Origin: Hwanghaeella grinnelliae | GTDB taxonomy: Bacteria; Pseudomonadota; Alphaproteobacteria; UBA8366; Aestuariispiraceae | DNA length: 64,000 nucleotides | Assembly: GCF_004005845.1 (NCBI RefSeq) | Contig: NZ_SADE01000003.1 | Location: 248,001-312,000, forward strand | Reading direction: 5' to 3' | Shown here: one piece after another, positions 1 to 8,671 of the stretch | How the letters are laid out: every line of letters begins with the position of its first letter | How positions within the stretch are numbered: the first letter of the stretch is position 1 | Made by a program: the position numbers and the translations under genes | The notes under the pieces: model-generated | Seen by the model: only the letters and a program-made list of their open reading frames with translations | Told to the model about the DNA's origin: nothing | Databases searched by the model: none

Positions 1-2
1 GC

Positions 3-1694
3 CTGCCGCTGCCGTCTGGGATGAAGGCGGACATTTCGGGTGGGTTCGAATTCGACAAGGGCAATCGAACAAGCATCGCGCTTGCGAAAGGGTTTAAGGT
101 ATCGCTCGATGTGTCGGCCTCCCCCACCCTGGCCGATCTTCCCCAAGCCGCGCAGGACATGCTCGGCGACACCCTGTCCTTGGCGACCCAAAGCAAGGTC
201 GAAGCCGTGCTTGCGGAAAGCGAAGACGCAATCGTCGGCGAAGGGGCCATGACGCTGAGCAGCGGCGCGGTGACCGCAGGCCTGCCATCCGGTTTCGCGC
301 TGGAACTGACGCCAAAGAACGAAATGAAAGCGAGCACGGAAGCCTTCACACTCGCCCTATCCCAAAGCAAGGCGCCCATCGCGGTAACCGCCGATCTCAA
401 CACGCTTTCCATGACAGTCGCCGCGGACGGCACCATGCGGGCACAGGCCGGTTATCGGATCGAGACCGATCAAGGCCAGTCGTCTGGGTCCTTTTCCGTG
501 GCAAGAACGGATGACGAAACGACGGTCGACATCACGGACGCCGAAATAGCTTTGCCGGGATCGGACATGACGATCCCCTCCTTCCGCGCCACGGGCCGCA
601 TGGCCGGCGATGGTGTCGAGCTGTCCGCAACCGTTGATGAAATTCGTCAGGGAGAATTACGGGCCTTGAAACGCCCCTTGTCCCTGACCGGAAAGATGAA
701 ACTTGAGGATCCGGGTTTCGATTTCAACATGTCGGGCGCGGTCGACGAGATCATTTCCGTGTCCGCGAAGGGCACCTATGCCGACGGCGACATTGTCATG
801 ACGTTCGGATCGAAGGACATCCCCCTTGGCCCTGACGGCTTGGATCTGAGCGAGTTGACCGACCTGGTCGACCTGGGCCGATCCGACCCCAACGGATCAA
901 TCCGCGTCGAAGGTGAATTGACCTATCAACATGACGCGATCAGCGGCTATGCGGACCTGCATATCGCGGAGATCGGCTCCGTCCTCACCGACGGAACGGA
1001 AGTGTCCATTCTGGGCACTGTGACCTTCGACCTTTCCCGGTTGCCGGCAACCATGAGCCCGGCAACCCTGACCGGGACGCTTTCCTCCGACATCCTGGGC
1101 AATATCCCGTTTGAGGAGACCTTCACACTGCGTGAAACGGGGGAAATGGTCGTTCAGTCGCTGGAGGCGCAATTCCTGGGCGGCACCATCACCCTCAGTG
1201 AGGGCCTTGCCAGCGCTTCGGCAGGAACATTGGATGGACTTATCCATGCTTCGGCGATCGACCTTAACGCCCTTGCCGTCATGATGAATATCGAAGGGCT
1301 CGGCGGGACAGGCCGCTTGACCGGCGATCTGAAATTCAAGGTGAAAGAAGACGCCGTCATCGTAGAGGGCGGAGAGTTGAGCGCCGAAGAGCCCGGCATG
1401 TTGCGCTATAAGGGCGAAGCATTAAGCGCCGCCGCCAACGGCAACGAAAACCTCGCCCTGCTCGTCCAGGCCCTGGAGAATTTCCACTACAAGGTCCTGA
1501 CCCTGGGCATCGATATCCCGGAATATGGTGAAGGGGTCGTGACCCTCCATCTGGAAGGCAACAACCCGGATGTCCTGGAAGGGTATCCCTTCGACGTCAC
1601 GATCAACTTGGAAAGCGAATATGGACGGCTGATCAAGACCTTCCTGAACCTGTACAACGAAATGGACGTCATTCTGCAAGGGGCGCTTCGCTAA
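3..1694 (+). CDS. ydbH: YdbH-family intermembrane lipid-transport protein (C-terminal part, 5' end outside window)
   Basis: The frame is open to the window edge, so only the last ~564 codons are present; E. coli YdbH is about 880 residues. The visible part is a long beta-rich AsmA-like protein with alternating hydrophobic and polar strands and few cysteines. It ends in a conserved C-terminal block (ENFHYKVLTLGIDIPEYGEG) that matches YdbH proteins as I know them. YdbH is an inner-membrane-anchored periplasmic bridge that, with the lipoprotein YnbE, moves phospholipid to the outer membrane. Identification is strengthened by the next two genes, YnbE-like and YdbL-like, in the same order as in E. 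coli. The first in-frame ATG seen (position 21) is internal, not the true start. Confidence 0.85.
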   Translation: MPLPSGMKADISGGFEFDKGNRTSIALAKGFKVSLDVSASPTLADLPQAAQDMLGDTLSLATQSKVEAVLAESEDAIVGEGAMTLSSGAVTAGLPSGFALELTPKNEMKASTEAFTLALSQSKAPIAVTADLNTLSMTVAADGTMRAQAGYRIETDQGQSSGSFSVARTDDETTVDITDAEIALPGSDMTIPSFRATGRMAGDGVELSATVDEIRQGELRALKRPLSLTGKMKLEDPGFDFNMSGAVDEIISVSAKGTYADGDIVMTFGSKDIPLGPDGLDLSELTDLVDLGRSDPNGSIRVEGELTYQHDAISGYADLHIAEIGSVLTDGTEVSILGTVTFDLSRLPATMSPATLTGTLSSDILGNIPFEETFTLRETGEMVVQSLEAQFLGGTITLSEGLASASAGTLDGLIHASAIDLNALAVMMNIEGLGGTGRLTGDLKFKVKEDAVIVEGGELSAEEPGMLRYKGEALSAAANGNENLALLVQALENFHYKVLTLGIDIPEYGEGVVTLHLEGNNPDVLEGYPFDVTINLESEYGRLIKTFLNLYNEMDVILQGALR

Positions 1695-1808
1695 GCCTTC
1701 GAGAAAAATCAACATCGCCATAATTTCGCCGTCTTTGCCTGTTCCTATCGGACGGTTCCGGCTAAGCTACCACCGGTACGGATTGATGGATCAGCCAAGG
1801 ACGGCAGA

Positions 1809-2000
1809 ATGAAAGCCTATCGGCTAGTGTTATTTGGGATCGTGGCGCCCCTGGTGATGGCGGGGTGCACACCGACCGTTAAGGTCGAGGCACCGTCGGA
1901 GCCGATCACCATCAATCTCAACGTCAAGCTGGACGCGGAAGTCCGTGTGAAACTAGAGGAGAAGGCACAGGAAGATGTTGCTAAAAACCCAATCTTCTAG
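1809..2000 (+). CDS. ynbE: YnbE-family outer-membrane lipoprotein
   Basis: A 63-residue lipoprotein. It has a short signal peptide ending in the lipobox VMAGC, then a conserved YnbE core (PITINLNVKLDAEVRV) and a charged helical tail. In E. coli, YnbE stacks on the end of YdbH to complete a periplasmic lipid bridge. It starts 114 bp after ydbH, with AAGGACGG ahead of the ATG. Its last 26 bases overlap the start of the YdbL-like gene, which indicates translational coupling. Confidence 0.85.
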   Translation: MKAYRLVLFGIVAPLVMAGCTPTVKVEAPSEPITINLNVKLDAEVRVKLEEKAQEDVAKNPIF

Positions 2001-2367
2001 CCCGCGACCGGCTTTTCTTTTGGCGCTGCGTGCCCCGCTATTCCTTTTTGCGATGGTGTGCGCCGTTCTTTTAGCAAGCGGTCAGTCGGCAGTGGCGGAC
2101 CCCCTCGACGCCCCGCGGGAGGCGGGCCTGGTCGGCGAGCGCTATGACGGATATGCCGAAATTCGCGATTCTGCCGCGCCCGCGGATGTCGCCGCGCTTG
2201 TCCGGTCAATCAACCGGCAACGACGGGACTATTACGATCAGTTGGCGAAGAAAGAGAATGTCAGCCCCGCAGAGGTCGGCAAGCTCTACGCCAACAAGAT
2301 ATTTCAGTCGGCGCCGCGCGGCTATTGGTTCAAGGACCAATCCGGCCAATGGAAGCGCAAATTCTAG
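1975..2367 (+). CDS. ydbL: YdbL-family (DUF1318) periplasmic protein
   Basis: A 130-residue protein with a Sec signal peptide ending near SAVADP. The mature domain has the DUF1318 pattern: a region near GLVGERYDGYAEI, a helix with SINRQRRDYYDQLAKKENVS, then VGKLYANKIFQSAPRGYWF. YdbL is thought to modulate the YdbH-YnbE interaction. The ATG lies inside the end of ynbE, directly after an AGGA ribosome-binding site, so the three genes form one translationally coupled operon. A hairpin with a T-rich tail follows about 130 bp downstream. Confidence 0.85.
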   Translation: MLLKTQSSSPRPAFLLALRAPLFLFAMVCAVLLASGQSAVADPLDAPREAGLVGERYDGYAEIRDSAAPADVAALVRSINRQRRDYYDQLAKKENVSPAEVGKLYANKIFQSAPRGYWFKDQSGQWKRKF

Positions 2368-2496
2368 AACCCTGTTCATAAAGCCCAACGCACCCGGCGC
2401 TGGATTTTCATCCGTTGGGCCGGGATGATGTTCCCGGAATGGCCCTTGTTCCATACCGGCTGGGACGTAATATCTTAACCAAACCTTGGCCGTCCT

Positions 2497-2536
2497 CCCC
2501 ACGGATCTTACCTGTGGGGTCTGTTTTCCTTTTCGA
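2497..2536 (+). terminator. Candidate Rho-independent terminator after the ydbH-ynbE-ydbL operon
   Basis: CCCCAC (2497-2502) pairs with GTGGGG (2514-2519) around an 11-nt loop and is followed by a T-rich run (TCTGTTTTCCTTTTC). It lies between ydbL and the moxR start at 2627. The stem is only 6 bp, so termination may be partial. Confidence 0.5.
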
Positions 2537-2626
2537 ACCTGGCAATCGTCTCTTCACGCCTGCGAAAACAAGAAACGGGATCGGTCGGGTAAACATGTTC
2601 GGATTCAGAAACACGGTGATGAAACA

Positions 2627-3550
2627 ATGACCAATAGCCTGCCCAAGAATGTCGACGACACCATGACCCTTCTGGGCGAAGGCAATTACGTGGCCGACCG
2701 CAGTCTGGCGACGGCGCTTTTTCTTTCCTTGGAACTGAAGCGCCCCCTTTTCCTGGAAGGCGAAGCCGGCGTCGGGAAAACGGAAATCGCGAAGGTGTTG
2801 AGCAACACGCTCGGCCGGGATCTGATCCGCCTGCAATGCTATGAAGGGCTCGATGTCTCCGCGGCGGTCTATGAATGGAACTATGCCCGGCAAATGCTGG
2901 AAATCCGGATGGCCGAGGCTTCCGGCGGCGCCGACCGGCAGACGCTGGAATCGGAACTTTTTTCCGAACGCTTTCTGACGAAACGCCCGATCCTGCGCGC
3001 ATTGGAACCCCATGCGGGTGGCCCGCCGGTCTTGCTGATCGACGAGTTGGACCGGACCGACGAACCCTTCGAAGCCTTTCTGCTGGAAGTCTTGTCGGAC
3101 TATCAGGTAACCGTGCCGGAAATGGGCACCGTCAAGGCGGAAACGCCGCCGCTGGTCATCATCACGTCGAACCGTACGCGTGAAATCCATGACGCTATCA
3201 AACGCCGCTGCTTCTATTATTGGGTCGATTACCCGAACGCGGAACGCGAATTCGAGATCCTGAAGATCAAGGCGCCCAACGCGTCGGAAGACCTGTCACG
3301 ACAGATCGTGGCCTTCGTTCAAAAGATCCGCAGTCTGGATCTGTTCAAGCTGCCCGGCGTCGCGGAGACCATCGACTGGGCCCAGGCGCTGACGCAATTG
3401 GACCGCCTGACGCTTGACCCGGATACCATCAACGACACGCTGGGCACCTTGCTGAAGTACCAGGACGATATCGCGAAAATTCAGGGGTCCGAGGCGGCCC
3501 GCATCCTGGACGAAGTCAAGGCGGAGATGAGCCAGAAGGAAAGCGTATGA
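2627..3550 (+). CDS. MoxR-family AAA+ ATPase (CoxD-like)
   Basis: A 307-residue AAA+ ATPase. Walker A is GEAGVGKTE at residues 45-53, Walker B is LLIDELD near residue 139, and sensor 1 is ITSNRTRE near residue 180. MoxR/CoxD ATPases work with VWA-domain partners as chaperones that insert metal or sulfur into large enzymes; CoxD helps mature the Mo/Cu site of CO dehydrogenase. The ATG at 2627 is preferred because the protein then begins at the conserved helix before Walker A; the open frame runs further upstream to 2486 without family similarity. The stop overlaps the next start as ATGA, showing coupling to the CoxE-like gene. Confidence 0.9.
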   Translation: MTNSLPKNVDDTMTLLGEGNYVADRSLATALFLSLELKRPLFLEGEAGVGKTEIAKVLSNTLGRDLIRLQCYEGLDVSAAVYEWNYARQMLEIRMAEASGGADRQTLESELFSERFLTKRPILRALEPHAGGPPVLLIDELDRTDEPFEAFLLEVLSDYQVTVPEMGTVKAETPPLVIITSNRTREIHDAIKRRCFYYWVDYPNAEREFEILKIKAPNASEDLSRQIVAFVQKIRSLDLFKLPGVAETIDWAQALTQLDRLTLDPDTINDTLGTLLKYQDDIAKIQGSEAARILDEVKAEMSQKESV

Positions 3551-4875
3551 CGGCGGGGCCTTCCGACGACAAACGGGATGAAAACACGCTCGCCGAAGGT
3601 GATGTAAAAACGGACGAGCAGCATGTCGCCCCCAACTTTTTCGTGGGCGAAGCGGATGGCGGCCGTCTGGCCGACAATATCATGCATTTTGCGCGGGTGC
3701 TGCGCCGGGCGGGACTGCCTGTCGGCCCCGGAAAAGTGCTAGAGGCGGTGAAGGCCGTCTCGGCCGTCGGCGTTTCATCCCGCAAGGATTTCTATTGGAC
3801 TTTGCATGCGGTCTTCGTGAACCGTCGCGACCAACGCGAAGTGTTCGATCAAGCTTTTCACTTTTTCTGGCGAAACCCCAACCTGCTGGAAAAAATGATG
3901 GGAATGATGCTGCCATCGACCAAGATGGACGAGGCCGCCGCCCCCCCGAAGGACGAAATGTCCAGGCGGGTCGCCGACGCCCTGGCCGGCGACAAGCCCG
4001 GCGACGAACAGGACGAGGCCAGCGAGCCCGACGAAGACTTGATCGAGATGGACGCGACGCTCACCTTCTCCCGCGATGAGGTGTTGAGTGAGAAGGACTT
4101 CGAAAAGATGTCCTCGGCCGAACTGGCCGAAGCGCGGTCCGCGATTCAGAAACTGACCTTGCCGATCCGACAGGTGCCGAACCGCCGTTTTCAACCCCAC
4201 CCCCAAGGCCGCCGCGTCGACATGCGCGCCACGCTGCGGGAAGCCGCCCGCTTCGGCGGGGACTTGGCCGCCCTGAAACGGCGAAAGCACACGCGCCGCC
4301 CGCCTCCCTTGGTGGTCCTCTGCGACATTTCCGGTTCGATGGACCGTTACGCCCGGATGCTGCTGCATTTCATGCATGCCCTGACCAACGACCGGGACCG
4401 GGTTCACACTTTTCTGTTCGGCACACGACTGACGAACATCACGCGCTATCTGCGCTACAAAGACCCCGATGCCGCGGTGGATACGATTTCCGAGGCGGTG
4501 GAGGATTGGTCGGGCGGTACCCGCATCGGTCATGCGCTGCACGACTTCAACGTCAATTGGTCGCGCCGCGTCCTGGGCCAGGGCGCCGTCGTCATTCTGA
4601 TCACCGATGGGTTGGACCGAGAGGGCGCGGAGGGCGTCGCCGAAGAGATGGAGCGTCTTCACAAATCGTGCAGACGTTTGATTTGGCTGAACCCGCTTCT
4701 TAGATATGACGCCTATGAGCCGCGGGCCGCAGGTGCCCGCGCGATGATGCCGCATGTGGACGAGTTTCGCGCCGTGCACAATTTGGGCAGCTTGGCTGAA
4801 TTAGCGGAAGCGCTGGGCAAGGACGCATCCTTGAGCCGCCGGGAAATGGCCCGGTGGCGCGCCGCCGCCGCTTGA
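3547..4875 (+). CDS. CoxE-like VWA-domain protein
   Basis: A 442-residue protein. The N-terminal half is helical with an acidic linker (residues ~125-165). The C-terminal half is a von Willebrand A domain with a MIDAS motif DISGSM starting at residue 260 and a second acidic motif ITDGLD at ~354. This is the CoxE type, the obligate partner of MoxR/CoxD ATPases in assembly of molybdenum hydroxylases. It overlaps the MoxR gene by four bases and is followed by XdhC genes, so the set is likely one operon. Confidence 0.9.
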   Translation: MTAGPSDDKRDENTLAEGDVKTDEQHVAPNFFVGEADGGRLADNIMHFARVLRRAGLPVGPGKVLEAVKAVSAVGVSSRKDFYWTLHAVFVNRRDQREVFDQAFHFFWRNPNLLEKMMGMMLPSTKMDEAAAPPKDEMSRRVADALAGDKPGDEQDEASEPDEDLIEMDATLTFSRDEVLSEKDFEKMSSAELAEARSAIQKLTLPIRQVPNRRFQPHPQGRRVDMRATLREAARFGGDLAALKRRKHTRRPPPLVVLCDISGSMDRYARMLLHFMHALTNDRDRVHTFLFGTRLTNITRYLRYKDPDAAVDTISEAVEDWSGGTRIGHALHDFNVNWSRRVLGQGAVVILITDGLDREGAEGVAEEMERLHKSCRRLIWLNPLLRYDAYEPRAAGARAMMPHVDEFRAVHNLGSLAELAEALGKDASLSRREMARWRAAAA

Positions 4876-4915
4876 TCGACCCGGCCCCGTGGCCGGTACA
4901 GGAGAGGATCCCTTC

Positions 4916-5260
4916 ATGACGACTGATATCTTGCCCGAAAGCAGCCAAGACGACGTCCTGGCACAGGCGGATGCATGGCTCGACGCCGGCGACAAAGTCG
5001 CCCTGGCGACCGTGGTGCGGACCTGGGGGTCTTCGCCCCGCCCGATCGGCAGCCAATTGGCGATCAATGCCGATGGCCGTTTCGCGGGTTCCGTTTCCGG
5101 CGGCTGTATCGAAGGCGCGGTGATTACCGAAGCCTTGGAGACGATGGAGGACGGCAAACCACGCAAGCTGGAATTCGGCGTTTCCGATGCGATGGCCTGG
5201 GAAGTCGGCCTTGCTTGCGGTGGCGAGATCGAGGTTTTCGTCGAAAAGCTGGATGCCTAG
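4916..5260 (+). CDS. XdhC/CoxI family protein, N-terminal domain only
   Basis: 114 residues covering only the XdhC_CoxI domain, including the core VALATVVRTWGSSPRPIGSQ, GRFAGSVSGGCIEG and the tail ACGGEIEVFVE. XdhC binds molybdenum cofactor, protects it and supports its sulfuration before insertion into xanthine dehydrogenase-type enzymes. The ATG at 4916 follows AGGAGAGG at good spacing; an earlier in-frame start at 4889 would place the ribosome-binding site inside the gene. The Rossmann half is encoded separately by the next gene, 3 bp away. Confidence 0.88.
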   Translation: MTTDILPESSQDDVLAQADAWLDAGDKVALATVVRTWGSSPRPIGSQLAINADGRFAGSVSGGCIEGAVITEALETMEDGKPRKLEFGVSDAMAWEVGLACGGEIEVFVEKLDA

Positions 5261-5263
5261 AAA

Positions 5264-5971
5264 ATGAAACGCATCGTTCTGAAGGAATTGCGCCGGGCCC
5301 GGGATAGCAGGGTCCCGGCAACCCTGGTGACCGACCTCTCGACCGGCGCGCAAACGCTTATCGTCGGTGAAGCTTTCTATGGCGACCCCCTGCCCGACGC
5401 GTCTGAGTTGGAACAAGTGATCGACCAGGTAATGGTCAAGGACAAGGGGCGCACGATCGAAGCGGGCGACAGCCGGATTTTCATCCAGCCCTTCAATCCG
5501 CCGCTACGCATGATGATCATTGGCGCGGTGCATATCTCACAGGCCTTGGCACCGATGGCCAAGATTACCGGTTATGACGTGACGGTGATTGATCCCCGCA
5601 CCGCCTGGGCGACCGAAGAAAGGTTTCCCGGTGTGGTGCTTGATCAGCGCTGGCCGGACGAGGTGATGGAAGAAACACCACCCGACCGCGGCACGGCCGT
5701 TGTGACCCTGACCCACGACCCAAAGATCGACGACCCCGCCTTGGAAGTCGCCCTGCGTAGCGATGCCTTTTATATCGGCGCCTTGGGCGGCAGTAAGACA
5801 AATGCCAAGCGCGAGGAGCGGCTGAAGGAATCCGGTTTGACCGCGGAACAGATCGCCCGCCTGCACGCGCCCGTTGGGCTCGACCTCGGTTCCGTCTCAC
5901 CCGCCGAGATCGCCGTGGCGACCCTGGCCCAGGCGACACTCGCCTTGCGCGGGCCACGCCGGAAAGGGTGA
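5264..5971 (+). CDS. XdhC Rossmann-domain protein (C-terminal half of XdhC)
   Basis: 235 residues. The N-terminal ~80 residues are a small beta domain; the rest is the XdhC C-terminal Rossmann fold, starting IIGAVHISQAL near residue 85. Conserved blocks are VVTLTHDPKIDDPAL, YIGALGGSKTNAKR and GLDLGSVSPAEIAVATLA. It starts 3 bp after the N-terminal XdhC gene, so the two proteins probably act together as a split XdhC. It may supply Moco to a molybdenum hydroxylase matured by the upstream MoxR/CoxE pair. Confidence 0.88.
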   Translation: MKRIVLKELRRARDSRVPATLVTDLSTGAQTLIVGEAFYGDPLPDASELEQVIDQVMVKDKGRTIEAGDSRIFIQPFNPPLRMMIIGAVHISQALAPMAKITGYDVTVIDPRTAWATEERFPGVVLDQRWPDEVMEETPPDRGTAVVTLTHDPKIDDPALEVALRSDAFYIGALGGSKTNAKREERLKESGLTAEQIARLHAPVGLDLGSVSPAEIAVATLAQATLALRGPRRKG

Positions 5972-5983
5972 TCGGAACCAGCC

Positions 5984-7654
5984 ATGCGGTTTGGCGATAT
6001 TTCCATCGATAAGGCTTTGGGCAGCATCCTGGTCCATTCGACGCGGGCCGGGTCCAAACGCCTAAAGAAGGGGCGCATCCTGGCCCAGTCCGATCTGGAT
6101 GCCCTGCGGGAAGCGGGTATCGCGTCGGTCATCGTCGTGACCTTGGATGCGGACGACGTTCACGAAGACTTGGCCGCAAAGCGTATCGCCGAGGCAGCCG
6201 CGGGTCCTGGCGGTTTCGAAGCAGGTTCAGCGCAATCGATCAGCGCGCCTTTCACAGGGCGGGTCAATTTGATCGCGGAAGCCGCCGGGATCGCTAAAAT
6301 CGATACCACTGCCGTCGACATGTTGAACCTCGTAGACGAAGCGATCACCATCGCGACCGTGCCGCCCTTCGCCGTCGTTCAGCCCGGTCAGATGGTTGCC
6401 ACCATCAAAATCATCCCCTTCGCCGCACCGGAAGACCTGGTCGCGCGCTGCGAGGATATTGCACGCCAGGCAAGCCCAATGATTGCCGTCGCCCCATTCG
6501 CGGCGAAACGCACCGCCTTCATCCAAACCCGGCTGAAGGACACGAAGGAAAGCGTGCTGGACAAGACAACGGCCGTGATGACGGCCCGGCTGGAAAAGGT
6601 CGGTGCGTCCTTGGCAGGGGAAGTTCGGGTTCCACATGAGGTTTCCGTGCTGGCTCAGGCGATCACTGATTTGGCAGCCAAGGAGACCCCTGACCTGATC
6701 TTCATCGCCGGGGCCTCGGCGATCACCGATCGCCGGGACGTCATTCCGTCGGCCATAGAACAGGCCGGCGGCACAGTCGATCATTTCGGCATGCCGGTCG
6801 ACCCAGGCAACCTGTTGCTGTTCGGCAATCTGTCCGGCGTTCCGGTCGTGGGTATGCCGGGCTGTGCGCGGTCTCCCAAGCTGAACGGCTTCGACTGGGT
6901 ATTGGAGCGGCTGGCGGCGGATATCCCCGTTACCCGGGCCGATATCATGAAAATGGGGGCCGGCGGGCTTTTGAAGGAAATCGAGACCAGACCACAGCCC
7001 CGTTCGGCGCCAAGCGCCCCTCAATCGCCCGCGCCGCAGGTTCCGCGCGCGCCCCGCATCGCCGCGATCCTGTTGGCAGCAGGGCGGTCTACCCGGATGG
7101 GGGACCGGAACAAGCTTTTGGCCGATGTGGACGGCCGCCCCATGGTGCGCCGCGTCGCCGAAACGCTTGCGGCTTCGAAGGTCATCGGTATCACCGCCGT
7201 CCTTGGTCATGAAGCGGACACGGTCCGGGGCGCTTTGGGCGACCTGTCGGTAAACTTCGTCGACAACCCCGATTTTGCCCAGGGGCTGTCGACCTCGGTC
7301 AAGGCGGGGGTTTCGATGCTGCCGGAGGACTGCGACGGTTTCATCGTCTGCTTGGGCGACATGCCAACCGTGCGGACGGCGGATATCGACCGGTTGATCG
7401 CCGCTTTCAATCCGGTGGAAGGCCGGGCCATCTGCATGCCGGTGCATCACGGCAAACGCGGCAACCCGGTTCTGTTTGCCCGCCGCCTTGCGGCCGAAAT
7501 GGCGGCGTTGGAGGGCGATACCGGGGCCAAGCGCTTGATCGGTGCCCATGAGGACGAGGTTTGCGAAGTCGAGACGGATAGCGGCGTCCTGTTGGACATA
7601 GACACGCCCGACGCTTTATCCCGTTTCACATCGTCCCAATTCAAGGACGCCTAG
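5984..7654 (+). CDS. Molybdopterin-binding domain fused to a MobA/MocA-like nucleotidyltransferase
   Basis: A 556-residue two-domain protein. Residues 1-~335 are a MoeA/MoaB-like molybdopterin-binding domain (IFIAGASAITDRRDVIPSAI, then LSGVPVVGMPGCARSPKLNG). A Pro/Ala-rich linker with many PQ and AP pairs (~340-355) leads to a nucleotidyltransferase domain with AAILLAAGRSTRMG and VCLGDMPTV. This pairing would bind Mo-MPT and transfer CMP or GMP to make the dinucleotide cofactor used by xanthine dehydrogenase/CODH-type enzymes; CTP is the more likely substrate from the context. It ends the maturation cassette and overlaps the convergent hydrolase gene by 14 bp. Confidence 0.88.
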   Translation: MRFGDISIDKALGSILVHSTRAGSKRLKKGRILAQSDLDALREAGIASVIVVTLDADDVHEDLAAKRIAEAAAGPGGFEAGSAQSISAPFTGRVNLIAEAAGIAKIDTTAVDMLNLVDEAITIATVPPFAVVQPGQMVATIKIIPFAAPEDLVARCEDIARQASPMIAVAPFAAKRTAFIQTRLKDTKESVLDKTTAVMTARLEKVGASLAGEVRVPHEVSVLAQAITDLAAKETPDLIFIAGASAITDRRDVIPSAIEQAGGTVDHFGMPVDPGNLLLFGNLSGVPVVGMPGCARSPKLNGFDWVLERLAADIPVTRADIMKMGAGGLLKEIETRPQPRSAPSAPQSPAPQVPRAPRIAAILLAAGRSTRMGDRNKLLADVDGRPMVRRVAETLAASKVIGITAVLGHEADTVRGALGDLSVNFVDNPDFAQGLSTSVKAGVSMLPEDCDGFIVCLGDMPTVRTADIDRLIAAFNPVEGRAICMPVHHGKRGNPVLFARRLAAEMAALEGDTGAKRLIGAHEDEVCEVETDSGVLLDIDTPDALSRFTSSQFKDA

Positions 7655-8450
7655 CGGGCAAATCCGACAGGAAATCCAAAACCAGCTTTCCCATTCCATA
7701 GTCATAGAGGTTGGTGTGGTGCGCCTCGTCGATCAGCAGGAACTGCTTCGGCTCCACTGCCGCCGCGAACAGGCGGTCGGCGAAACGGACCGGGATGACG
7801 CGGTCCCGCGTGCCGTGAACGATCAACAGCGGCGCCTGGATATCCTTGATTATCGCAGTCGTATCGTAGCGATCCTTCAGAAGATACCGAACCGGCACGT
7901 ACCAATAAATCGACGCGGCAACATCGGCCACGGATGAATAAGGGGCTTCCAACACAACAGCCCGATATCGTTGCTCCGTCGCCAGTTTCACGACAAGCCC
8001 CGTCCCGAGCGACTCGCCATATAGCACAATGCTGTCATCCGACACGCCCTGCGCCTTGAGGAAGGCAAGCGCGGTCCGGCCGTCTTCCGTCAAACCCGCT
8101 TCGCTTGGCGTACCGCCTGCCCCGGCATTGTATCGGTAGGTCACCAGCAACACGCCGAAACCAGCATCAAGATAGGGACGCACCTTTTCCGCCCGGTCCC
8201 CCAGATGCCCGGCATTGCCGTGCAGATACAACAGAACCGGCGCGTCAGCCGTCGTCGGCGGCCTCCACCAGGCAAGCAATGGAAACCCATCCGGTGTCGG
8301 CAGACGTTCCGCCTTCATTTCAGGGACGCCGAAAGATTGCGGTGTCGCGATCGTTTGATTTGGGTGATACATCAAGTTGCGCTGGAAGACGTATAATCCG
8401 CCGACCACCGACAAGTATCCCGCCAACAATATTCCCACGAAATAGATCAT
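7641..8450 (-). CDS. BEM46/ABHD13-like alpha/beta hydrolase, membrane anchored
   Basis: 269 residues. One N-terminal membrane helix (residues ~2-22) is followed by an alpha/beta hydrolase domain. It has the oxyanion region LYLHGNAGHLGDR, nucleophile elbow GESLGTG, an acid near HGTRDRVIPV and the catalytic His in DEAHHTNLYDYG. This is the Bem46/ABHD12-13 type; the substrate, possibly a lipid or ester, is unknown. The gene is convergent with the molybdopterin fusion gene and overlaps its last 14 bases. Confidence 0.85.
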   Translation of the reverse strand: MIYFVGILLAGYLSVVGGLYVFQRNLMYHPNQTIATPQSFGVPEMKAERLPTPDGFPLLAWWRPPTTADAPVLLYLHGNAGHLGDRAEKVRPYLDAGFGVLLVTYRYNAGAGGTPSEAGLTEDGRTALAFLKAQGVSDDSIVLYGESLGTGLVVKLATEQRYRAVVLEAPYSSVADVAASIYWYVPVRYLLKDRYDTTAIIKDIQAPLLIVHGTRDRVIPVRFADRLFAAAVEPKQFLLIDEAHHTNLYDYGMGKLVLDFLSDLPARRP

Positions 8451-8548
8451 GCGTTTGATTAACGCGGCTCGGTGTTTTGCGAAAGCGGGTTTCGGCTGAC
8501 GCGGATGCTTGAATTCGACAATACCGCTGGATTTCTTAGGGTTTCACC

Positions 8549-8603
8549 GGAATTTTCTGGGAATTTTCTGGGAGTATTCATGGGGTTTTCATGGGCTCTC
8601 GAT
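8549..8603 (+). repeat. 11-bp tandem repeat upstream of a DUF1194 gene
   Basis: Two exact copies of GGAATTTTCTG (8549-8559 and 8560-8570) are followed in register by GGAGTATTCAT (8571-8581), GGGGTTTTCAT (8582-8592) and a decayed fifth copy. A related 14-bp element, GAGTATTC-T/A-TGGGG, occurs at 8572-8585 and again at 8616-8629. The array sits 70-120 bp before the DUF1194 start. Confidence 0.8.
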
Positions 8604-8671
8604 GCGGTTTCCCGCGAGTATTCTTGGGGATTGCTATTGAACCCCCCCTCAATACCGCGTCTAATCCCGTG

